From Bacteroidetes bacterium UBA2364 (lineage in GTDB: Bacteria > Bacteroidota > Rhodothermia > Rhodothermales > UBA2364), in the NCBI GenBank assembly GCA_002344075.1, contig DDTM01000069.1, positions 1 through 20,907 on the forward strand: DNA of 20,907 nt, given 5' to 3'. Both the position numbers and the translations under genes were made by a program. The notes beneath the pieces were generated by a model. That model searched no databases. It was not told where the DNA came from and saw only the letters and a list, made by a program, of their open reading frames with translations. This document shows positions 7,581 to 14,803 of this stretch, piece by piece (the first letter of the stretch is position 1; every line of letters begins with the position of its first letter).

Positions 7581-8078
7581 ATGAAAAAACCACCTTATCG
7601 TATTGTTTTTATTTGCCTCGGCAATATTTGCAGAAGCCCATTGGCCGAGGGTGTTTTTCGCCATTTGGTTCGAGAAGCCGGATTAGAAGAACGATTTGAA
7701 ATTGCTTCAGCCGGAACAGGTGGATGGCATGTAGGCGAGCCGCCAGATCGCCGGATGATCAAAACCGCCGCCCAACATGGGGTGGATCTGTCTAAACAAC
7801 GGGCCCAGCAATTTAAAGCCTCTTTCATAGATCAATATGACCTAATTCTCGGTATGGATCGCTCGAACGTGGAGAACATGCTTTTGATTGCAGGTGCAGG
7901 CGACGAATTGGATGCGGATATTCAGAAAGTGCGCTTGTTTCGCGACTTTGACCCGCATCCGGGCAATGGTGAAGTACCAGACCCCTACTATGGCGGACAA
8001 AAGGGGTTTGACGAAGTATATGAAATGGTACTACGGACATGCAAAAACCTCTTGTCGCAACTACGAGAAGCGGTATAA
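7581..8078 (+). CDS. Low-molecular-weight protein tyrosine phosphatase
   Basis: Cytoplasmic phosphatase that removes phosphate from tyrosine residues. The P-loop CLGNICRSP begins at residue 12, with nucleophile C12 and R18. The DPYYGG motif (134-139) supplies the general acid D134. The spacing and the 165-residue length are typical of the family. The start at 7581 (MKKPPYRIVFICLGN) places the first strand and P-loop where the family has them. The open frame extends to 7494, but that extension would run through the C9 tract and has no family match. In many bacteria such enzymes regulate polysaccharide export or stress kinases. No tyrosine kinase or polysaccharide gene is next to it, so its target is unknown. 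An arginine-phosphatase role (YwlE type) is possible, but the P-loop has Ile rather than Thr at the position before the second Cys. Confidence 0.93.
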   Translation: MKKPPYRIVFICLGNICRSPLAEGVFRHLVREAGLEERFEIASAGTGGWHVGEPPDRRMIKTAAQHGVDLSKQRAQQFKASFIDQYDLILGMDRSNVENMLLIAGAGDELDADIQKVRLFRDFDPHPGNGEVPDPYYGGQKGFDEVYEMVLRTCKNLLSQLREAV

Positions 8079-8221
8079 AGCCCGGACTACGACCCACCTC
8101 ATCGGTCGTTCATATCCTATTTCCGCCGTCTCAAAGGCTCGGCAAGAGTGGCAAGAGGCTTTATACTTAGCAACATAGCCCCTCATATCTCGTCAGAATC
8201 CGCTCACTCAGATCATAGCCA

Positions 8222-8470
8222 TCAGGATTCTTTCATCCAAAAAAAGTAATATCCTCTGGTCATCGAAAACGGCGTCATAGAAGACGGCTCTGCGGTATTG
8301 AGTGCTTCCACCGTAACCAGCCGCCAGCCCTCATCACCCATTTCGTTCAGGTGGTCTTTAAAATAGCCACTTCTCACCAACGAATGTGGATCGGTGCGGG
8401 GTGCAGATTCGTACCATTTTTTTTCGGATGGAATTTCGACAAATGTCGTTTTGTACAGATATTTGGGCAT
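8222..8470 (-). CDS. Small DUF4177-like protein
   Basis: An 82-residue protein with a basic, aromatic first strand (MPKYLYKTTFVEIP), then DHLNEMGDEGWRLVTVEAL (about 39-57) and a final strand GYYFFWMKE. This matches the short DUF4177 pattern: a YxYK strand, LNxxGxxGWxLV, and a closing aromatic strand. The function of that family is unknown. No signal peptide or membrane segment is visible. It follows the PAP2 gene by 29 bases on the same strand and is probably the last gene of that transcription unit. It converges with the tyrosine phosphatase; the 143-base gap between them shows no clear terminator. Confidence 0.7.
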   Translation of the reverse strand: MPKYLYKTTFVEIPSEKKWYESAPRTDPHSLVRSGYFKDHLNEMGDEGWRLVTVEALNTAEPSSMTPFSMTRGYYFFWMKES

Positions 8471-8499
8471 CGTATTTCTTTATTAAGGAGTTCTAAGAG

Positions 8500-9165
8500 T
8501 TAAAAGTTTTTACGGAAGGAAAATCCCAGCGGCACCATCTGATATTGTACATAGTTATTCCGCCACGATTTTGGCGTAATCCGGTCGAGGTTCCGGTGTA
8601 CTAAATACGCCACACCACCCCCAATAACCGCGCCAGCCAATATGTCTGAAGGATAATGCACCCCATTCCAAGCCCTAGACAAGCCCACGCTACCAGCCCA
8701 TAGGTACGCTGGAACCACAACATACCATTTTTGGTGTTGCATTGTTAAGGCCGTGGCGAAGGCAAAGGCCAGCGTTGTATGGCCAGAAGGCATACTATAC
8801 GAGTCACGGTCAGGAGCGGCCTTGTCTCCACGATAATAAGCTATATCGGGCAAAGACTGATAGGGACGCAACCGTTTAATGGTTCTTTTGAGGGCTTCCA
8901 TGGCTGCATAACTGCCCACACCAGAGGCCACCACCGCCCATCCTTCTTCTAGCGTATAGCCACGAATATTGGCCGCACCTGCTGTCATGGCGCCAGCAGG
9001 GATTAGTAAAAAGAGAGGATACGAACTCCGATCGGCAACGTGCATGGTTTTGGAAAACAATGGCGTTTCGTGTGTATAAATTTTGCGCAGGATTTCATGA
9101 TCCCAGCCCGATTGTGCCACAGCGGATAGCGGACAGACTAATAAGAGCAGCAAATAGTTACGCAT
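8500..9165 (-). CDS. PAP2-family phosphatase, exported or membrane-bound
   Basis: A 221-residue phosphatidic-acid-phosphatase type 2 enzyme. All three PAP2 motifs are complete: KRTIKRLRP (93-101), PSGH (126-129) and SRAWNGVHYPSD (163-174), with catalytic H129 and H170 and supporting D174. The chosen start gives a signal-peptide-like beginning MRNYLLLLLVCPLSAVAQS, with a likely cut after AVA or AQS. Hydrophobic segments at about 50-66, 75-92, 130-142, 147-160 and 175-190 suggest a membrane-embedded core. Candidate substrates are lipid phosphates such as undecaprenyl diphosphate or phosphatidic acid, acted on at the periplasmic face. The frame is open to 9216, but that start would overlap the aminopeptidase gene and hide the signal peptide. 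It begins 10 bases after that gene's stop, so co-transcription is likely. Confidence 0.92.
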   Translation of the reverse strand: MRNYLLLLLVCPLSAVAQSGWDHEILRKIYTHETPLFSKTMHVADRSSYPLFLLIPAGAMTAGAANIRGYTLEEGWAVVASGVGSYAAMEALKRTIKRLRPYQSLPDIAYYRGDKAAPDRDSYSMPSGHTTLAFAFATALTMQHQKWYVVVPAYLWAGSVGLSRAWNGVHYPSDILAGAVIGGGVAYLVHRNLDRITPKSWRNNYVQYQMVPLGFSFRKNF

Positions 9166-9175
9166 AGATTTGGAT

Positions 9176-11404
9176 TTAACGTTTGATTGCAGAAATGGTA
9201 GTGGTTTCTCGTTCAATTCTCATGCCCATAACTCTGCCATCCGTATTTTCAACAAAATGGATTTGGGCAGGCAATAGTTTCCATTCAAATACAGATTCAG
9301 AAATTGGGAAAATTTCTACGGCTGGGTTCCCGCCTTCCTGAATCAACAACTGGGTTTCCTCGCGGGTTATCACCATATCGGCAGCATCTGGCGCATTTCC
9401 CACACGATAACGGCCAACAAACCGATCCAAAACCTCTTCTGGAAGTTTTAGCCGATAAAACTGGTCTTGCATCACAAAATCCATGCGGGTTCCAGAAATA
9501 ACCGACTGGTTCCGCTTATAAACAAGCGCATTCACCTCTTGACGATCATCAACTTCAAAAAGCACCTCTGCTTCTCCAGCATTCACCTCAAATTGACGTT
9601 CATTGATCGGGCTTAACTCTCGCGCAAAACTACCCGGTGCCCTGAAAAACAATTTCCCTTCCGACTTCCAAACCTCGAAGGTATATCCGGGCTGTATCAC
9701 ATAGCGCCCAACAAAGTCATCCTCCGAGAGTGGGCGTGCAAACCGATTTTCAAACTCATCTTTACCCCGCATTATCCAGCGCTCTGGATCCACCACCAAC
9801 GAAAGGTTTTCGGAAGCCCATATCCTAGCACGCCCATCGGACATAGGAACCCGCTGCGATTTTCCCTCTAGGAACACCTCAATGGGCATGGGGAAAGGCT
9901 TTTTCCCCGATACATGCCAAACGAGATCGGTGTATCGCCGTGTACGGGTAATATGCAATACGGGGGGCTTGGCCTCGCGCAGATACGCTTCAAAAAACCA
10001 ATCCAAAGGCTGACCAGCAACCGCCTCTGCCATCCGAATAAACTCGTCCGTATCCGAAAACCGCACGTTCGGAATGGCTTGCTGCTGCACAGGTTTTGCA
10101 TCTGGAGGGTACACAAATTGCTTGAGCAGCCGATAAAACCGTTCATCCCCTATCAGATAACGCAAAGAATGCAACATCCAAGACCCTTTGTTATACACAT
10201 CAGTCGGGACATCCTTTGAACTGGTAGGTACTGCAGAAGCCATGGGTGCCGCATGACCGATTTGTTTTTCTTGCATATTCATGTACGCCCGATACGCCAC
10301 AGGACCTCTCAGGTGTTCGGCATAAAGTGCTTCTAAATACGTGGCAAACGCCTCATGAATCCACATATCCTTCCAGTCACGGTTTGTAATTAAGTTACCA
10401 AACCATTCATGTGCCATTTCGTGGAAAAGCAGGGCATCGAAGCCACCATTATATCCCGTCATGGCGTCGTTTTTATAACGCGCACCGTATGCAATGAGTG
10501 TCTGGTGCTCCATCCCCAAAAAGGGTACCTCTACCATCCCAAATTTTTCTTTTTTAAATGGATATGGCCCTAATGTCTTTTCTAAAAAAGCCAATTGTTT
10601 AGCAGCTTCTACCAGTAGTGTTCTGCCCTTTTCTACATTTTCCGGTAAAACCCAATATTGAAGCGGGTATTCTGTTCCTTCAATGTCTTTGTAAGGGTGT
10701 TCCAACCGGATATAAGGAGCCATATTAAAGGCAACGTTATATGGACTTACCGGCACCGAGGTCTTCCAAAAAAAGGTCTCTGTCTTGTCCGGGTTTTTGG
10801 TTCGAGACACCAATTTGCCATTGGATACCGCCGAATATCCACGTGGAACGGTAAACCGCATGGCCATAGAATCGGGTTTATCGGATGGATGGTCTTTTAC
10901 GGGCCACCAGACATCTGCCCCTTCTGTCTGACAACTGGTCGCAACCCAATAACGATTATCGTTAGTACGAGACCACGTAAACCCACCTGCCCAAGGCGGA
11001 ATCGGGGCTACACGGGGTACACCCCCATATTGAATGCTGAGTTCGACCAGTTCACCTGCTTTTCGCTCCGATTCCAAGTGAATCCAAATTTGCCCCCCTT
11101 TTCGGGTCATCGAACGTGGTGTTAACCCCGATGTTGTCACTTCTACAATCCGACGAACTGCTAAGCGGGGGTCAAGGTCGAGTACTAAATGGCGAAGAGG
11201 GGATAACGTGCGGGCTTTTAGCGTTAAAGTGCCTTTAATTGCTTCTTGTTTCGGATCTATACGCAACGCAAGGTCATAGTACCCCACATCATAAGCCGCC
11301 TGTTCGGGTAGCAATTCCCCTCCCGACACATAAGGATCCGGCTGTGCCGCCAAATGTACCGTAAGAAAACTAACCCAAAAAAGTGAACCCAGCGTATAGC
11401 GCAT
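9176..11404 (-). CDS. Exported M1 aminopeptidase with two C-terminal lipocalin-like modules
   Basis: Zinc metallopeptidase removing N-terminal residues from peptides, probably periplasmic or surface-located. From the ATG at 11404 it has 742 residues and starts with a signal peptide (MRYTLGSLFWVSFLTVHLAA). The M1 N-domain spans about 30-230. The substrate motif reads GMEHQ (297-301) in place of GAMEN. The zinc site is HEMAH (328-332) with E351 18 residues later, and Y404 in VYNKGSW is the probable transition-state Tyr. After the catalytic domain come two related stretches, each opening FVGRY: about 568-635 and 658-735. Their GxY, LxF/LLI and closing 'VxALxY/VMGMRI' strands resemble the lipocalin-like domain found at the C-terminus of many S12 serine hydrolases (DUF3471/Pab87 type). 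No T9SS tail is present. The frame extends to 11440, but the signal peptide argues for 11404. It is the first gene of the PAP2/DUF4177 unit. Confidence 0.9.
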   Translation of the reverse strand: MRYTLGSLFWVSFLTVHLAAQPDPYVSGGELLPEQAAYDVGYYDLALRIDPKQEAIKGTLTLKARTLSPLRHLVLDLDPRLAVRRIVEVTTSGLTPRSMTRKGGQIWIHLESERKAGELVELSIQYGGVPRVAPIPPWAGGFTWSRTNDNRYWVATSCQTEGADVWWPVKDHPSDKPDSMAMRFTVPRGYSAVSNGKLVSRTKNPDKTETFFWKTSVPVSPYNVAFNMAPYIRLEHPYKDIEGTEYPLQYWVLPENVEKGRTLLVEAAKQLAFLEKTLGPYPFKKEKFGMVEVPFLGMEHQTLIAYGARYKNDAMTGYNGGFDALLFHEMAHEWFGNLITNRDWKDMWIHEAFATYLEALYAEHLRGPVAYRAYMNMQEKQIGHAAPMASAVPTSSKDVPTDVYNKGSWMLHSLRYLIGDERFYRLLKQFVYPPDAKPVQQQAIPNVRFSDTDEFIRMAEAVAGQPLDWFFEAYLREAKPPVLHITRTRRYTDLVWHVSGKKPFPMPIEVFLEGKSQRVPMSDGRARIWASENLSLVVDPERWIMRGKDEFENRFARPLSEDDFVGRYVIQPGYTFEVWKSEGKLFFRAPGSFARELSPINERQFEVNAGEAEVLFEVDDRQEVNALVYKRNQSVISGTRMDFVMQDQFYRLKLPEEVLDRFVGRYRVGNAPDAADMVITREETQLLIQEGGNPAVEIFPISESVFEWKLLPAQIHFVENTDGRVMGMRIERETTTISAIKR

Positions 11405-11819
11405 GAAACCTAAAAATTGCAGGAAGATTAAAATATACAACGATTATTCCTTCTACGTAACGGGGGCAATTCAGGTTGGCATATTCCTCATAATTGTACT
11501 GCATGGCTGCTTTACCTTATCCCTGTTTTGTTTGGGAACGGGAGGTATCTGAATTATTTTACGACACCTCCTTGAAAGCCAAAACGCTCCCTCTATAACA
11601 TGCGACCTTGAACCAACTTGCGTGGGAAAAAGGATTTCCAAAGGCAAATTTCAACGTTTTGCGCGAAAAATATTTTGTTTTTGTACACCTTTATCGTTTC
11701 CCAATCATCGAGGCCAGACTTGTTCATCGCAAATCACGATGACTGTTTTCTAAATTTTTTGTATTTCGTTTTCGGTCTTATGCCCATTTCCTAACCCAAT
11801 CTGAACTTAATGATCTTGT
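11405..11819. other. Divergent intergenic region with no gene seen
   Basis: These 415 bases separate the minus-strand aminopeptidase from the plus-strand fusion gene, so promoters for both should lie here. No near-consensus sigma70 site was found. A GGAGGT/ACCTCC pair (11541-11546, 11566-11571) has a 19-base loop and no T-run, so little is made of it. The half-site cluster at 11705-11742 is the most structured part. No small gene is supported. Confidence 0.5.
11705..11742. promoter_or_regulatory. Operator-like TCATCG half-site cluster
   Basis: TCATCG occurs at 11705-11710 and 11724-11729, and its inverse CGATGA at 11737-11742. The last two form a 6-bp dyad with a 7-base loop, and T-rich DNA follows. 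It lies 78 bases before the ATG of the kinase/phospho-lyase fusion. It could be a repressor or activator site or a leader hairpin; three short half-sites could also be chance. Confidence 0.25.
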
Positions 11820-14723
11820 ATGTTTGAAAGCTACTTAGAAGCCTGTCCACAATTTTCGATGCAAAAAGCATTGGAAATATTAGCCCTACATTGGGATATT
11901 TCTGGGAATTTGAAACCCTTGGACAGTTACCAAGACCAAAATTTTTTAGTCCGCTGCGAAGACGGGACACGGTATGTCCTAAAAATTGCCAATGCAGCCA
12001 CACCACACGAGTGGTTAGATTTACAAACCCGGATATTGGATCATCTTCAGATCCAAAGTCCTGTATTGCCGCTCCCAAGACCCATCCCCACGAGGTTTGG
12101 CGTAGAAATGGTGCAGGCGGAAGGGCATTGGTGGCGTCTTGTGTCTTTTTTACCGGGTCACATGCTGTCCGATGTACCCTTTCGCTCGGCTGGTTTATTA
12201 CATGGCATGGGGCATTTTGCGGGCACAATTACACGCGCATTACACGAATTTTCGCATCCTGCTGCCCATCGTCCTATACAATGGGATTTACAATTGGCTA
12301 CAGATCTGGTGAATAGTTGGACCTCTTTTGTGGAAGACCCTTATTTGCGTGCCAAAATCGAAGCGGTTATCACTTGGGCAAATACCGAAGTACAAACACA
12401 TGCGCCCGCCTTACGAAAAAGTATTATTCATGGCGACATTACCCGTTATAACCTGCTTGTGGACGATACCGGAAACCACGTCCACGGCTTGATAGACTTT
12501 GGCGACGTTTGTCACTCTTGGACAGTCGGCGAATTGGCTATAATGTTGTTAGAAAGCGCCATGACAGATAGCCCATCACCCATTGAAGACGCCTTAACAG
12601 TGTTAAAAGCTTATCATGCGGTTTTTCCGCTAAATGAATCTGAAATTGCGGTTTTGCCCGCGCTTCTGGCGATGCGTTCTTGTGCCATTGTATGTGCTTC
12701 TGCCCGTCAACTTATCTTAGAACCCAATAACACGTATGTCCGCAAACAAGCATTGGCAGACCGCACTGCCTTTGAAACCTTGACAGCTTTCCCAATGGGG
12801 CACTTCGTGGCACCATTTCGGGTGGCGTGTGGTTTATCTGCTCCAAACACCTCCCTGTTGGATTACGTAAACGACCCCACTACACTTCATCCACCCATTC
12901 TTTGCGCTAACCCTTATACAACCCTTGACCTCAGCCCAGTATCTGACATTTTTGATGAAGGCGCTTGGTTAAAGGACTTTCCTCCCTCGTTGATTAATCC
13001 TGATTCATGTGGCCTTACACGGTTTGGAGAACCCCAGATACAGATGGCATTCCCAGAAAACCCAGCCAGCAATGAAGGATGCACAACACTTGGAATAGAA
13101 GCCTTCATCTCTAGGCCATTGCCCGTATATGCCATTGATAGCGGCCAAATTGCCGTCGCAGAAGAAGGGTTTTCGGTTATGCACACTGCAAAGAATGGAA
13201 CCACCTTTTATTCGGTGTATCGGGGAGTAGTCCCTACCCAGGAAAGTGGATCTGTGGAGAAAGGACAAGTTCTGGGCCTGAGTTCCTCCGATCGCCCCTT
13301 TCAGTTTCAACTGGGGCTAGACGCCAATACACCTTTTCGGGTTAAAAACAGCGAAAAACCCTTATACACGCACCGAGTTTGGGATCCCGCCTTTTTGTTT
13401 AAGCAACCCCCTACCGAAGTAGCAACATCTCGACAGGATGACTTGGCAGCTCGTCGGCGCAAGGCCATACAACAAGCCCAAGAGTACTATTACCAGCGCC
13501 CCATGAGCTTAGTCCGGGGATGGAAACAATACCTTATTGGAGATGATGGGCGTGTGTATTTAGATGCGATCAACAATGTCACACACATAGGCCATAGCCA
13601 TCCAAAAGTTTGGAAGGCTGCAACGCGGCAACTCAAGCGGCTCAATACCAATGCACGGTTTTTGTACCCAAACATTGTGGAATACGCCGAACGGTTATTG
13701 GGCTATTTCCCCGAACCCCTTCGTACTGTATTTTTTGTATGTACAGGTAGCGAGGCGAACGATTTGGCCCTACGCTTGGCACGGGCTTATACCGAACGTA
13801 AAGACATGATGGTCATTGATGGCGAATATCATGGAAATACCACCGCCGTTGATGAAATCAGCACTTGCCTTTTAGACAATCCAACGGCTGCTAAATCCTC
13901 ACGACCGTTTACACACCCACTTATACAGCCCAATACATTTAGGGGGCGATTTCGGGTGGGAGAGGCCGACATTGCCCTGAAATATGCGCAAGATGCCCGC
14001 GAGAAATTGGCGCACATACAATCCAGTGGACATGGTTTGGCTGGTTTTATATCCGAGTCACTACTTGGATCGGGCGGCGGTGTAGAAATGCCCACCGGAT
14101 ACTTGCAAGAAGTGTATAAAATCGTACATGAAGCCGGAGGTGTTTGTATTGCCGATGAAGTCCAGATTGGATTTGGGCGTATGGGAACACATTTTTGGGG
14201 CTTCGAGAAAGAAGGCGTTCTACCCGATATCGTAACGCTGGGCAAGCCAATGGGCAATGGTCATCCCATCTCGGCGGTTGTCACTACGCCCGAAATTGCA
14301 GAAGCCTACAAACGTCAATACACCTATTTTAATACTTTCGCAGGAAATCCAGTTTCTTGCGAGGTAGCTCACGCCGTATTGGATGTTCTAGAAGAAGAAA
14401 GCCTACAACAAAATGCGGATCGGGTAGGCCAATACCTCAAAAACCGCCTATCCAAACTAATAGACAAACATGAGAAAATTGGGGCGGTCTATGGGCATGG
14501 GTTCTATTTGGGGGTGGACATTGTTCAGAGCAAATCTTCGCGCAGGCCCGCAACCCACGAAGCCATGTGGATTTCTGAGCGAATGCGACAACATGGGATT
14601 ATCATTTATCCAACGGGCGATTTTTACAATATTCTTAAAATAAAGCCGCCCATGTGCTTTGATGAAGCCAATGCAGATTATTTGGTGACTACTTTAGACC
14701 AGATCTTAGCGCGCATGGCCTAA
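11820..14723 (+). CDS. APH kinase / M23-like / class III PLP phospho-lyase fusion
   Basis: A 967-residue three-part enzyme. Residues 1 to about 330 are an APH-family small-molecule kinase: HGD (204-206) with N211 of the catalytic loop, and DFGD (226-229) for Mg-ATP. Residues about 425-525 resemble the M23/duplicated-hybrid-motif fold (LGIEAFISRPLPVYAIDSGQ, VEKGQVLGLS), but the HxxxD and HxH zinc ligands are missing (PFQFQL where PHLHFQ is usual). Residues about 545-967 are a class III PLP enzyme: CTGSEAND (641-648), GEYHGNT (668-674), IADEVQIGFGRMG (777-789) with D779 on the PLP nitrogen, TLGKPMGNGHP (807-817) with Schiff-base K809, and FNTFAGNPVSC. The EVQxGFGRxGxHFWGF and GNGHP signatures match the phosphoethanolamine and 5-phosphohydroxylysine phospho-lyases (AGXT2L type) better than true aminotransferases. 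Inferred role: phosphorylate an amino alcohol, then eliminate phosphate and ammonia to an aldehyde. The substrate is not determined. No signal peptide; cytoplasmic. Confidence 0.9.
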   Translation: MFESYLEACPQFSMQKALEILALHWDISGNLKPLDSYQDQNFLVRCEDGTRYVLKIANAATPHEWLDLQTRILDHLQIQSPVLPLPRPIPTRFGVEMVQAEGHWWRLVSFLPGHMLSDVPFRSAGLLHGMGHFAGTITRALHEFSHPAAHRPIQWDLQLATDLVNSWTSFVEDPYLRAKIEAVITWANTEVQTHAPALRKSIIHGDITRYNLLVDDTGNHVHGLIDFGDVCHSWTVGELAIMLLESAMTDSPSPIEDALTVLKAYHAVFPLNESEIAVLPALLAMRSCAIVCASARQLILEPNNTYVRKQALADRTAFETLTAFPMGHFVAPFRVACGLSAPNTSLLDYVNDPTTLHPPILCANPYTTLDLSPVSDIFDEGAWLKDFPPSLINPDSCGLTRFGEPQIQMAFPENPASNEGCTTLGIEAFISRPLPVYAIDSGQIAVAEEGFSVMHTAKNGTTFYSVYRGVVPTQESGSVEKGQVLGLSSSDRPFQFQLGLDANTPFRVKNSEKPLYTHRVWDPAFLFKQPPTEVATSRQDDLAARRRKAIQQAQEYYYQRPMSLVRGWKQYLIGDDGRVYLDAINNVTHIGHSHPKVWKAATRQLKRLNTNARFLYPNIVEYAERLLGYFPEPLRTVFFVCTGSEANDLALRLARAYTERKDMMVIDGEYHGNTTAVDEISTCLLDNPTAAKSSRPFTHPLIQPNTFRGRFRVGEADIALKYAQDAREKLAHIQSSGHGLAGFISESLLGSGGGVEMPTGYLQEVYKIVHEAGGVCIADEVQIGFGRMGTHFWGFEKEGVLPDIVTLGKPMGNGHPISAVVTTPEIAEAYKRQYTYFNTFAGNPVSCEVAHAVLDVLEEESLQQNADRVGQYLKNRLSKLIDKHEKIGAVYGHGFYLGVDIVQSKSSRRPATHEAMWISERMRQHGIIIYPTGDFYNILKIKPPMCFDEANADYLVTTLDQILARMA

Positions 14724-14803
14724 TGCCAAGATGTATAAACAAGGTTGAATGTGTTGTTTTTTTTCGGTGGTTGCTTATTTTGCAACCCTAACCCTACACC
14801 CAT

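Noticed and set aside
11541..11571. GGAGGT/ACCTCC inverted repeat as a terminator or switch
   Set aside because: The loop is 19 bases, there is no T-run, and it is not positioned near a gene end.
14769..14787. GGTTGC/GCAACC hairpin as a terminator of the fusion gene
   Set aside because: The stem is clear, but the sequence after it is CTAACCCTAC rather than a T-run, so intrinsic termination is unlikely.
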